This document shows, piece by piece, positions 34,656 through 45,121 of a stretch of DNA of 64,000 nt (its first letter is position 1; every line of letters starts with the position of its first letter). This stretch comes from Rhodococcus qingshengii JCM 15477. GTDB taxonomy: Bacteria > Actinomycetota > Actinomycetes > Mycobacteriales > Mycobacteriaceae. The stretch covers positions 1,036,501 to 1,100,500 of the forward strand of contig NZ_CP096563.1 in assembly GCF_023221595.1 (NCBI RefSeq), written 5' to 3'. A model generated the notes under the pieces. The model saw nothing but the letters and a program-made list of their open reading frames with translations, was not told the origin of the DNA and did no database searches. A program made the translations under genes and the position numbers.

Positions 34656-36274
34656 TGCCCTCTGGCCCACGTCTGCAGTGACCACCACGGGCCCCAGGTC
34701 ACACCGTGTGAGTGTGGCTCGAGTACAGGTCCGGACATCTGCCAGTCGGAATCCTTCGAAACGTACGTATGGTCGAGGAATACGAGGATGACAAATCCGG
34801 GATCCTCGACGTACGCCTGCTGCACGTCGCGATACGCGGCGTCACGCGTTGCCTGATCCAGGCTGCGGCGTCCTACTTCCAAGCCTGCGTCGACTGCTGG
34901 ATTGGAGTAGTCGCTGGCGTTGTCGTAGATGCTGCCGACCCCGGGCGCTATGTACTTCGAGTTCAGCGCGTCGTACGCCTGCGTGTCTGGATCGAAAGGT
35001 TCGTCTCCACCACCGAGAAGCGTCGAATCCTGGTTGATTCGAGGGTCTATGCGGTCCCAGGAGAGCGCTTCGAGATCCACCTCGATGCCGACAGCGAGAG
35101 CATCGGAGGCAAATGCCTGAGCGAGATCACGTCGAACGGTGTCGACGGAGTTGTACATGATCGTGAACTGCGCCCGCTGACCGTCTTTCGAACGGATTCC
35201 GTCGGAACCTTCGATCCAGCCCGCTTCGGTGAGAATTCGCTCGGCCTCGGCCGGGTCGTAGGCGAAGGTTGCGTTCGGGTTGTACGAATCGCCGTAGACC
35301 TCGGGGATCGGGGTGGCGGCGACGCGGCCGTGTCCGCCCAGGACGTTGTCGATCATCGACTGGCGATCGGCGGCGAGGTTGAGCGCCATCCGTACGGCTT
35401 TGTCGCCTGCCACGGGATTGTTCGTCGGAAGTGAGAGACCGCGCCAGTCCGCTGACTGATGGGCAGTCACCGACATGTTGTCTTTGCCCGAGAACGTATT
35501 GGCAAGCAGTGGAGGGAGATTGGTTCCGTCGATCTCGCCGGATACCATACGTTGGGCGCGGGTGTTGTCGTCCGGAACGTAGAGGAGAGTGAGCTTCTTG
35601 ATCTCCGGTGCACCGTCCCAGTAGTTCTCGTTCGCCTCGAAGACCGCTCGATCCGGTGAGAGATCGACGAGTGTGTACGGACCCGTACCGACAGGTGCGG
35701 TGTTCAACGGCGATTCGGCGGCCAGTCCGGGTGTCGCGAGGGATTCCGACGGGACCATGCCGATCAGCATCTTCGTCAGCAGGGGCGCATACGAGTAGGC
35801 GAGACGAAACTCGACTGTGCTGTCGTCGACGGCCACGACGTCGCTGATCATGTCGTACGACGACCGCGCTTCGGAGGCGGAAGCCGGATCGAGGATCGCC
35901 TTGTACGTGGCAACCACGTCGTCGGCGTCGAAGGTCGACCCGTCGGAGAAGGTGACGCCGTCACGTAGCTTGACCGTCCAGACTGTCGCGTCGGCATTGG
36001 CAGTGGGCATCTCCGCGGCCAGAGACGGCTCGAATCCCGGCATGCCGGTCCCTCCGGTGAGCCGGACGAGGCCGTCGTACATCTTGGCCTCACCGGCAGC
36101 GCCGAAGCCTGCGACCGGGTTGTAGCCGCCCAGCTCGTAGCCGTCGGCCAAGACCAGGCCGTCGTTGTTGCCCGAGGAGTCGGTGCCAGTCGGGCTACTG
36201 CACGACGTGATCAGAAGTGCGCCGATTGCGGCGGTTGCGGTGAGCGTCAGAACGCCTGGTTTGTGGAGTTTCAC
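34652..36274 (-). CDS. ABC transporter substrate-binding lipoprotein, family 5
   Basis: A 540-residue extracytoplasmic solute-binding protein of the peptide/nickel/opine class (SBP family 5). A lipoprotein signal (MKLHKPGVLTLTATAAIG, then LLITSC) places the lipidated Cys near residue 25. Family segments are KMYDGLVRLTGG, TVKLRDGVTFSDGSTFDADDV and a PLNTAPVGTGPYTLVDLSPD equivalent. It leads the five-gene operon SBP-permease-permease-ATPase-ATPase. Peptides, nickel and metallophores are all known ligands; no His cluster or neighbouring enzyme settles the choice, though a dipeptide role would suit the peptidases nearby. Confidence 0.9.
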   Translation of the reverse strand: MKLHKPGVLTLTATAAIGALLITSCSSPTGTDSSGNNDGLVLADGYELGGYNPVAGFGAAGEAKMYDGLVRLTGGTGMPGFEPSLAAEMPTANADATVWTVKLRDGVTFSDGSTFDADDVVATYKAILDPASASEARSSYDMISDVVAVDDSTVEFRLAYSYAPLLTKMLIGMVPSESLATPGLAAESPLNTAPVGTGPYTLVDLSPDRAVFEANENYWDGAPEIKKLTLLYVPDDNTRAQRMVSGEIDGTNLPPLLANTFSGKDNMSVTAHQSADWRGLSLPTNNPVAGDKAVRMALNLAADRQSMIDNVLGGHGRVAATPIPEVYGDSYNPNATFAYDPAEAERILTEAGWIEGSDGIRSKDGQRAQFTIMYNSVDTVRRDLAQAFASDALAVGIEVDLEALSWDRIDPRINQDSTLLGGGDEPFDPDTQAYDALNSKYIAPGVGSIYDNASDYSNPAVDAGLEVGRRSLDQATRDAAYRDVQQAYVEDPGFVILVFLDHTYVSKDSDWQMSGPVLEPHSHGVTWGPWWSLQTWARGQ

Positions 36275-36445
36275 GGGTGTCCTTTCCTTGGTGGACAGGT
36301 GTACGAAAACATCTGTTCACCTATTCAGGTATTCATATGATCTCATCTCGAAACGGATATTTCGCACAAAGGCCGAACGCTGGGACCTTGGCCCCGCCAG
36401 TGGCACTCCGAGAGCCCTGTTATCGCAGGCCGTAGTCTGTTCACC

Positions 36446-39513
<3,068 letters not shown>

Positions 39514-39534
39514 GGCGGTAACTCGTCAGCAGGT

Positions 39535-39568
39535 GCGGTGCGGTGCGGCAGGTGCTGCACCGCACCGC
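39535..39568 (+). terminator. Hairpin terminator after cholesterol oxidase
   Basis: GCGGTGCGGTGC pairs with GCACCGCACCGC (12 bp) across ten bases, followed by TTCTGT, between the cholesterol oxidase and the convergent marR-like gene. The left arm is part of a small GGTGC repeat. Confidence 0.7.
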
Positions 39569-39587
39569 TTCTGTATGTCCCGGAGTG

Positions 39588-40100
39588 TCACCGCGGTGCG
39601 TGATCTCGCAATGATCGATTGACTCGGTCGAGGATACCGACGGCAGTGGTCAATGTGTCGAGGTCGCCCTCGTCGAGGGACGCCAATTCTTCGGCGAGGA
39701 CACCGATGCGTAGTTCGGATCGACGGTCCCGTCGTGCGCTTCGCTCGTCCTTCACGAAAAGTGTGCTCACTCGGCCGTCCGTGGGATCGGGTCGCCGTTC
39801 GATCAGGTCTTTGTCGGAGAGTGTGCGCACCAGCGTGCTGACGGTGTTCGGGCGTCTGGAGAGGCGATCGGCCACGGCCCCGATGCGAGTGCCCGGATGG
39901 TGTGCGACATCGTGAAGTACTTCGGATTGTGCCTCTGGCAGAGTCGCGTCGGTACCCGACGTATCCATGTATTCCCGCAGCGCTCGACGCAATTCGAACG
40001 CCGCAGCGATGAGTGATCTCGATGCTTCTTCCGCGGTGGGCACGCGATCGGAGTAGCGATCGACCTCGTGTGATCCACGCCCTGGAACTGTATCTGACAC
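39588..40100 (-). CDS. MarR-family transcriptional regulator
   Basis: A 170-residue winged-helix regulator of the MarR type (TLPEAQSEVLHDVAHHPGTR, GAVADRLSRRPNTVSTLVRT as recognition helix, DLIERRPDPTDGRVSTLFV as wing). GTG 40100 starts the longest frame but lies within the palindrome described next and has no ribosome site, so the transcript may be leaderless or translation may begin at GTG 40043. The gene is divergent from the FecB-like lipoprotein, and the shared 90-base region holds both a palindrome and an iron box, so MarR may respond to a siderophore-related or aromatic ligand; that is inference. Confidence 0.9.
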   Translation of the reverse strand: MSDTVPGRGSHEVDRYSDRVPTAEEASRSLIAAAFELRRALREYMDTSGTDATLPEAQSEVLHDVAHHPGTRIGAVADRLSRRPNTVSTLVRTLSDKDLIERRPDPTDGRVSTLFVKDERSARRDRRSELRIGVLAEELASLDEGDLDTLTTAVGILDRVNRSLRDHAPR

Positions 40101-40110
40101 AGATATAGTT
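40086..40110. promoter_or_regulatory. 25-bp palindrome, candidate MarR operator
   Basis: AACT-g-TATCTG-aca-CAGATA-t-AGTT: ten paired bases per arm with one mismatch position each side and a three-base centre. The size and symmetry fit a MarR dimer. It overlaps the GTG start of the marR-like gene and lies about 12 bases from the iron box. Confidence 0.65.
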
Positions 40111-40121
40111 TACAGTTCTTC

Positions 40122-40140
40122 AAAGGGTAGGGTCACCTAA
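40122..40140 (+). promoter_or_regulatory. IdeR/DtxR iron box upstream of the FecB-like lipoprotein
   Basis: AAAGGGTAGGGTCACCTAA matches 14 of 19 positions of TTAGGTTAGGCTAACCTAA, with the right half (CACCTAA) strongest. It lies 50 bases before the lipoprotein start used here. Confidence 0.75.
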
Positions 40141-40190
40141 CCATGACGGAAGATGAAGCTGTCATGCTTCACGACGTACGGGACACGATC

Positions 40191-41225
40191 ATGAATTTTC
40201 GAAAGAAGTCACGCAGTGTAATGCTGATCGGCGCACTGACATTGGTGGCAGCTCTCAGTGGCTGCTCGAGCGAGGACGCGTCGCCCACAGATGCCGAGAT
40301 CAGTGCGTCGGCTCCGGCGGACTCTGCGTTTGTCGCTCCGCGAGAAGTCCTGGTTGGAATGGGGAGCGGAAAGTCGGACGGCGAGTTCCCTCGTACCGTC
40401 TCACACTTCAAAGGGGACACCACGATCGAATCGCAGCCCGAAAAGGTTGTCGTCATCTCGACCGGGCAAGCAGATGCTCTCCTGTCGCTCGGTGTCGTGC
40501 CCGCAGGTTCGACGCGTGGTGACGGTGCGGACCTGGTGCCTCCGTACTTGTTGTCTGCATACCCCGAATTCCGTACTCAGCTAAGTGATGTCGTTGACGC
40601 AGGTGGACGCTTCACACCGAATTTCGAAGCGATCGTCACGCTCGATCCTGACCTGATCTTGATGAATGTTGCAGGAAAGGACGCTGATTCGCTGTACGAC
40701 CAGCTTTCTGCCATCGCACCCACGGTGGCAACACAGGGAACCGGCGTCTACTGGAAGCAGGACTTCCTGCTGGTTGCCGACGGGGTAGGTAAGACGCAGC
40801 AGGCGACGGTACTGCTGGATACCTTCAATACCGATGCCGCGGCCCTCGGTGCTTCCCTCTCGTCGCCGCCGACGGTGTCGTTCACGCGCCAGAACGGAAA
40901 TCGTCTGCGCATCTTCGGTATTCCTTCGTTCACCGGCAGTATCGCCGAGGATGCCGGCTTGACCCGTCCGCAGTCGCAGCAGTTCGACGACACTTCCCGA
41001 GACATCAGTGAAGAAGAGTTGAACGTGGCGGACGCCGACTGGATCTTCTACGGCGTGCAGGGCGGGGACCCGGCGACATTGACGAACGCGCCGTTGTGGG
41101 CGCAGTTACGTGGTGTGGTCGCCAACCACGCCGTCGCTGTTGACGATGACGTCTTTTACCTCAATACCGGGCCGACTGCGGCTCGTGAAGTGCTGAAGGT
41201 TCTGCAGAGCGCATTGCAGCAGTAG
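40191..41225 (+). CDS. Iron-siderophore-binding lipoprotein (FecB/FepB type)
   Basis: A 344-residue periplasmic-binding-protein family 2 lipoprotein. The signal MNFRKKSRSVMLIGALTL leads to the lipobox ALSGC. The rest has the pattern of ferri-siderophore receptors: PRTVSHFKGDTTIESQPEKVVV, ADALLSLGVVPAGS, NFEAIVTLDPDLILMNVAG and YLNTGPTAAREVLKVLQ. ATG 40191 gives the most typical signal; ATGs at 40143 and 40164 in frame would add up to 16 residues, and GGAAG upstream of 40164 is the better ribosome site. No permease or ATPase gene is adjacent, so it must work with a transporter encoded elsewhere. Iron control is supported by the box upstream. The last 65 bases overlap the 3' end of the PAP2 gene on the other strand. 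Confidence 0.9.
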   Translation: MNFRKKSRSVMLIGALTLVAALSGCSSEDASPTDAEISASAPADSAFVAPREVLVGMGSGKSDGEFPRTVSHFKGDTTIESQPEKVVVISTGQADALLSLGVVPAGSTRGDGADLVPPYLLSAYPEFRTQLSDVVDAGGRFTPNFEAIVTLDPDLILMNVAGKDADSLYDQLSAIAPTVATQGTGVYWKQDFLLVADGVGKTQQATVLLDTFNTDAAALGASLSSPPTVSFTRQNGNRLRIFGIPSFTGSIAEDAGLTRPQSQQFDDTSRDISEEELNVADADWIFYGVQGGDPATLTNAPLWAQLRGVVANHAVAVDDDVFYLNTGPTAAREVLKVLQSALQQ

Positions 41226-41994
41226 TCGATTCAGCTTGGTTGTGAGTGCCGACGAATCGGAAGAGGGCTCCACCCACCGTGACTGCAAGCGTCGCGAGAA
41301 TGGCTCCGGCGATGACGTCGGTGAGCCAGTGCGCACCCAAGTAGAGGCGAGTCAGCGCGACGACGACGGTGACCGTCACGGCGAGGAGCATCAGAAGGCG
41401 TTTGACGGCCGGTGTTCGGTCGACGCTCACAACGAGAACGGCAATGCCGAACAGCGCTGCTGTGCCCGTCACGTGACCGGAGGGGAACGAGTGGCCGGTC
41501 TCGAGAAGAACCTGGATGTTGGTCGGCGGACGTTCGCGACCGACGAGCGCTTTGATTACCGTGCTGGCGACCGCCGCCCCGCCAACGGTTCCGATCACGA
41601 TCAAGCCCGGAACGACCGAACGCGCACGCCATGAGATGAGCACTCCGCAGGTGATCCCGAGTAGCGCGGTGGCGACCGGGCTACCGAGATCTGTGACGGC
41701 GACCGCGATCTGGTTCAGGGCGCCGCTCCGATGATCGACCATCCAGTCGGTCACCGGCCCGTCGAAGCTCGTCAACCACCCGCTTCCATACACCTGGATC
41801 GACAGCGTCACCAGTGCAAGCACGAGTCCGCACGTGCGAAGGGCTGTAGACCGAACGCCGGAAGCTCGGTAGATCGAACCGAACGCGAACAGAGCTGCGG
41901 CCACCACGATTGCGGCGACCGCGATCTCTGCGGTGGTGCTCTCGGTCAGGACTTCGGTGACCACGTTTCGCACGGTCGACACAGTTGCAGGCAT
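41161..41994 (-). CDS. PAP2-family membrane phosphatase
   Basis: A 277-residue membrane protein with about six helices and the full phosphatidic-acid-phosphatase signature: KALVGRERPP (motif 1), SFPSGH (motif 2), and RLYLGAHWLTDV (motif 3), which place the active site at the outer face. Such enzymes dephosphorylate polyprenyl pyrophosphate or lipid phosphates. The last 21 residues are encoded opposite the 3' end of the FecB-like gene, a tail-to-tail overlap of 65 bases. It is divergent from the response regulator at 42109 across 114 bases. Confidence 0.92.
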   Translation of the reverse strand: MPATVSTVRNVVTEVLTESTTAEIAVAAIVVAAALFAFGSIYRASGVRSTALRTCGLVLALVTLSIQVYGSGWLTSFDGPVTDWMVDHRSGALNQIAVAVTDLGSPVATALLGITCGVLISWRARSVVPGLIVIGTVGGAAVASTVIKALVGRERPPTNIQVLLETGHSFPSGHVTGTAALFGIAVLVVSVDRTPAVKRLLMLLAVTVTVVVALTRLYLGAHWLTDVIAGAILATLAVTVGGALFRFVGTHNQAESTTAAMRSAEPSALHEPQSARY

Positions 41995-42108
41995 GAATGC
42001 AGTGTGACGAGCCGAAGCTGAAGAAACGCTGAACGGAACTCGGCTCTGGGTCTACCGTCTGCTCTACTGGGTGCATCCGAACAACTGCGTGGCGACGAAA
42101 CGGGGCCG

Positions 42109-42786
42109 GTGGTGCGAGTACTGGTGGTCGAAGACGAAGTGCGCCTGGCCGAGACGATCCGGCGGGGATTGGTGGCCGAGGGATTCGTGACCGCCGTCGA
42201 ACTCAACGGTGACGACGGATTCGCGACTGCGTGCAGTGACGAATTCGACGTGATCGTTCTCGACATCATGTTGCCGGGCAAACACGGGTACGACATCGTG
42301 CGGGATCTACGCGCCCGGGAGATCTGGACGCCGATCCTCATGCTCTCGGCAAAGGACGGCGAATACGACCTGGCTGATGCATTCGATCTCGGCGCCGACG
42401 ACTACCTGGTCAAGCCATTCTCGTTTGTCGTGCTTCTCGCTCGGCTGCGCGCACTGGTGCGTCGCGGCGCTCCACAACGTCCGGCGATACTCTCCGTTGG
42501 AGACCTGTCCCTCGACCCGGCCAAACATCAGGTGAGCAGAGCGGGAATCGAATTGACCCTGACGCCAAGGGAGTACAGCGTTCTCGAATTCTTGATGCGC
42601 AACAATGGTGTGGTGGTCACGAAGACCGAGATCGTTCGCTCTGTCTGGGACACCAACTACGAAGGTGACGAGAACATCGTCGAGGTGTATATCGGTTACC
42701 TTCGTAAGAAGCTCGACCTCCCGTTCGGAACTCAGAGCATCGAAACGGTCCGAGGCGTCGGGTACCGCTTTGTCGGCACTGCCTGA
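42109..42786 (+). CDS. OmpR-family response regulator
   Basis: A 225-residue regulator: receiver domain (VLVVEDEVRLAETIRRGL, phospho-Asp in VIVLDIMLPGKHG, Lys in DYLVKPFSF) and winged-helix output domain (LTLTPREYSVLEFLM, ENIVEVYIGYLRKKLD). It resembles MprA/CutR/TcrA-like regulators. GTG 42109 or the next-but-one GTG 42112 is the start. Its likely partner kinase follows on the opposite strand, with stops only three bases apart. Confidence 0.92.
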   Translation: MVRVLVVEDEVRLAETIRRGLVAEGFVTAVELNGDDGFATACSDEFDVIVLDIMLPGKHGYDIVRDLRAREIWTPILMLSAKDGEYDLADAFDLGADDYLVKPFSFVVLLARLRALVRRGAPQRPAILSVGDLSLDPAKHQVSRAGIELTLTPREYSVLEFLMRNNGVVVTKTEIVRSVWDTNYEGDENIVEVYIGYLRKKLDLPFGTQSIETVRGVGYRFVGTA

Positions 42787-42789
42787 TCG

Positions 42790-44178
42790 TCAGTCGTTCG
42801 GTACCGGAATCGTCACCTCGAATCGACTTCCACCGCCCGCCCTCTCGCTGACGGAAATGGTTCCGTGGTGCGCCGCAACTATTTCCGACGCGATGGCGAG
42901 TCCAAGTCCGGACCCGCCTCCCTGCCTCGACCGCGGCTGGTCCAGGCGGACGAAGCGTCCGAAGATTCGTTCGCGTTCTGCTGCAGGGATTCCGGGCCCG
43001 TCGTCCTCGATCACTATGTGGGCTTCGTTTCCGGCTTCGGAGCACTCGAGATACACGAGGGTCTCCGCATGCCGCACTGCATTGTCCACGAGGTTTCGCA
43101 CCATCCGCGTCAATGCTCTCGGGTCTCCGGAGACCCGAACCGGAGCCACGGCAGCGGCGACCGTAACTGCGGAGATACCGTCGATCCTTTTCTGCTCGGC
43201 GAACAAGATGTCATCGAGGTCGACGTCGACGACGATGCCGAACTTTTCGAGTTCGCTTTCGTCAGAGCGCGCGAGAATCAACAGGTCTTCGATCAACTGC
43301 CGCATCCGGCGCGCCTCGGGAAGTAGTGCGTCTTCGATCAGCGCGTTGTCGAGGAGATCCGGGCGTCGGTGTGCCAGTTCGAGGGCCGTCGTGATCGTGG
43401 ACAGCGGACTGCGTAACTCGTGTGAGGCATCGCTGACAAATCGTTGCTGGGCCAGCGCACCTTCGTCGAGGCGCGCCAGCATGTCGTTCATTGTTGTTGC
43501 CAGTCGGGCTATCTCGTCGTTCCCTGACGGGACAGGCACTCGTTCACCTTGACGCCCACTCGAAATCGATGCTACCCGAGCGCGGATGCGTTCGACGGGA
43601 GCGAGGGCCGAACCGACGAGGCGGTAGGTGGCAAACGCTGCCAGCCCCAGGACCAGAGGTCCGACGATGGCCAGCAGAACGGCAACGGTCGTCACCACGG
43701 TTTCAACCGGTTCGCGGTCGGCGCCGACGAAGACGGTGACTGGTCCGGTCGCCGTCTGAGCGCCTCGCCCGATCAGCCAGTAGTCCTCGTCGTCGGACTT
43801 CTTGACCCTTCCGAGAGCGTCCGACTCGTCAGGGCCGAGAAAACGTTCGGACAGGAGGTCGCTGTCGGTTCCAGGTGATTGGGCGACTATTCGGTGATCG
43901 GCGTCGACGATCTGCACGATTCCGATCTGACTGTCTGTGGACAGAAGCGAAGGGTCGAGATCGGCCGGGTTTTTTCCGTTGAGCTGCTGGACCAATTGCG
44001 TGGCGCGAGCGTCGGAGCTGTTCAGCGCGGACAGATGCAGGGAGTTTGCCAGCACGAAAACCAGTGCAAGCCCGGCGATCACCAGGCAGAAGGCGATCAC
44101 GAGTGTCGAAGCCACGGTCGACCGCGCGCGCACGCTCCACCGGGACGGGTGCAGAATCGACGAGGCAAGATGCTCCAT
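42790..44178 (-). CDS. Sensor histidine kinase, likely partner of the regulator at 42109
   Basis: A 462-residue membrane kinase with two helices (about residues 24-48 and 160-185) around a 110-residue extracytoplasmic domain, a HAMP linker (YRLVGSALAPVERIRARV), the phospho-acceptor His in DASHELRSPLSTITTA, and ATPase boxes NAVRHA, EDDGPGIP and GSGLGLAIA. It is encoded tail-to-tail with the response regulator rather than in line with it, which is unusual for a two-component pair. It is divergent from the repeat membrane protein at 44261, whose gene may be a target. Confidence 0.92.
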   Translation of the reverse strand: MEHLASSILHPSRWSVRARSTVASTLVIAFCLVIAGLALVFVLANSLHLSALNSSDARATQLVQQLNGKNPADLDPSLLSTDSQIGIVQIVDADHRIVAQSPGTDSDLLSERFLGPDESDALGRVKKSDDEDYWLIGRGAQTATGPVTVFVGADREPVETVVTTVAVLLAIVGPLVLGLAAFATYRLVGSALAPVERIRARVASISSGRQGERVPVPSGNDEIARLATTMNDMLARLDEGALAQQRFVSDASHELRSPLSTITTALELAHRRPDLLDNALIEDALLPEARRMRQLIEDLLILARSDESELEKFGIVVDVDLDDILFAEQKRIDGISAVTVAAAVAPVRVSGDPRALTRMVRNLVDNAVRHAETLVYLECSEAGNEAHIVIEDDGPGIPAAERERIFGRFVRLDQPRSRQGGGSGLGLAIASEIVAAHHGTISVSERAGGGSRFEVTIPVPND

Positions 44179-44260
44179 GACGTCCAGTCTGTACTCTCCG
44201 GCGCAATCGCGGCGAACGTTCTCAGCTTCCCTTCAACAACCAGGTGCCACGCTGGCCGAC

Positions 44261-45070
44261 ATGGCGTTCACGCGTGAAATGGCGAGCAAGGTCCCAGAGG
44301 TCACACTGTACTTCTGGCTGATCAAGATTCTGGGCACGACGGTGGGGGAGACTGCCGCGGATTCACTCGACGCGGATCTAGGTATCGGACTGATCGGCAC
44401 CGCTGCGTTGACTTCGGTGTTCTTGGTCGTCGCGCTGATCATCCAGTTCACGCGGAAACAGTATGTACCGTGGATTTATTGGCTGGTGGTAGTTCTGATC
44501 AGCGTAGTCGGAACGCTCATCACCGACATTCTGACCGACGATCTCGGTGTACCGCTCGAAGTGAGTACGGGAGTCTTTGCGGTTGCCCTGGCCGCTACGT
44601 TCGGGATCTGGTTTGCCAGTGAACGGACGTTGTCCATCCACAGTATTCGCACGCCGAAGCGCGAAGCGTTCTACTGGTTCGCCATCCTGTTCACATTTTC
44701 ACTGGGAACGGCGGCAGGAGACTTGATTGCCGAACAGGTGGACCTGGGGTATGCGAAGTCTGCTGTGTTGTTCGGCGTCGTGATCGCCGTAGTGGCCGCC
44801 GCGCACTTCGGCCTGAAACTCAATGCTGTACTTGCATTTTGGATCGCTTATGTTGTCACTCGTCCATTGGGAGCGTCCATCGGTGACCTGTTGACCCAAG
44901 ACCGAGATGAGGGCGGCTTGGGATTCGGGCCGACGGTGGTGAGCATTGTCTTCACGATCGTGATCGTCGCGCTGGTCGCCTTTCTCACTGGCACCAAAGT
45001 CGATGTTCTGCCAGAACCGAGCAATGAACGGCAGCCCGCAGACGCAAAAACGGGTGACGCGGTCCGGTGA
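44261..45070 (+). CDS. Membrane protein with fourfold internal repeat (COG4705-like)
   Basis: A 269-residue integral membrane protein of about eight helices built from four similar two-helix units. Each unit begins with an aromatic-rich helix start and contains a G-T/S-x-x-x-D pattern: FWLIKILGTTVGETAAD, YWLVVVLISVVGTLITD, YWFAILFTFSLGTAAGD and FWIAYVVTRPLGASIGD. The repeated acidic residues at the ends could form a metal- or ion-binding site inside the membrane. It resembles proteins annotated only as uncharacterised membrane-anchored proteins of this group. It is divergent from the histidine kinase, across 82 bases, so it may belong to that system. ATG 44261 is the start that begins the repeat region after MAFTREMASKVPEVTLY. 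Confidence 0.82.
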   Translation: MAFTREMASKVPEVTLYFWLIKILGTTVGETAADSLDADLGIGLIGTAALTSVFLVVALIIQFTRKQYVPWIYWLVVVLISVVGTLITDILTDDLGVPLEVSTGVFAVALAATFGIWFASERTLSIHSIRTPKREAFYWFAILFTFSLGTAAGDLIAEQVDLGYAKSAVLFGVVIAVVAAAHFGLKLNAVLAFWIAYVVTRPLGASIGDLLTQDRDEGGLGFGPTVVSIVFTIVIVALVAFLTGTKVDVLPEPSNERQPADAKTGDAVR

Positions 45071-45112
45071 GATCGGCGAGTTCGATCGCACTTGTTCGGA
45101 CCGCGTCACCCG
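45051..45112. terminator. Bidirectional hairpin between convergent genes
   Basis: CGGGTGACGCGGTCCG (45051-45066) pairs perfectly with CGGACCGCGTCACCCG (45097-45112), a 16-bp stem around a 30-base loop. The left arm includes the last codons of the repeat membrane protein, and the loop begins at its stop codon. Confidence 0.7.
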
Positions 45113-45121
45113 TCTAGAGGA

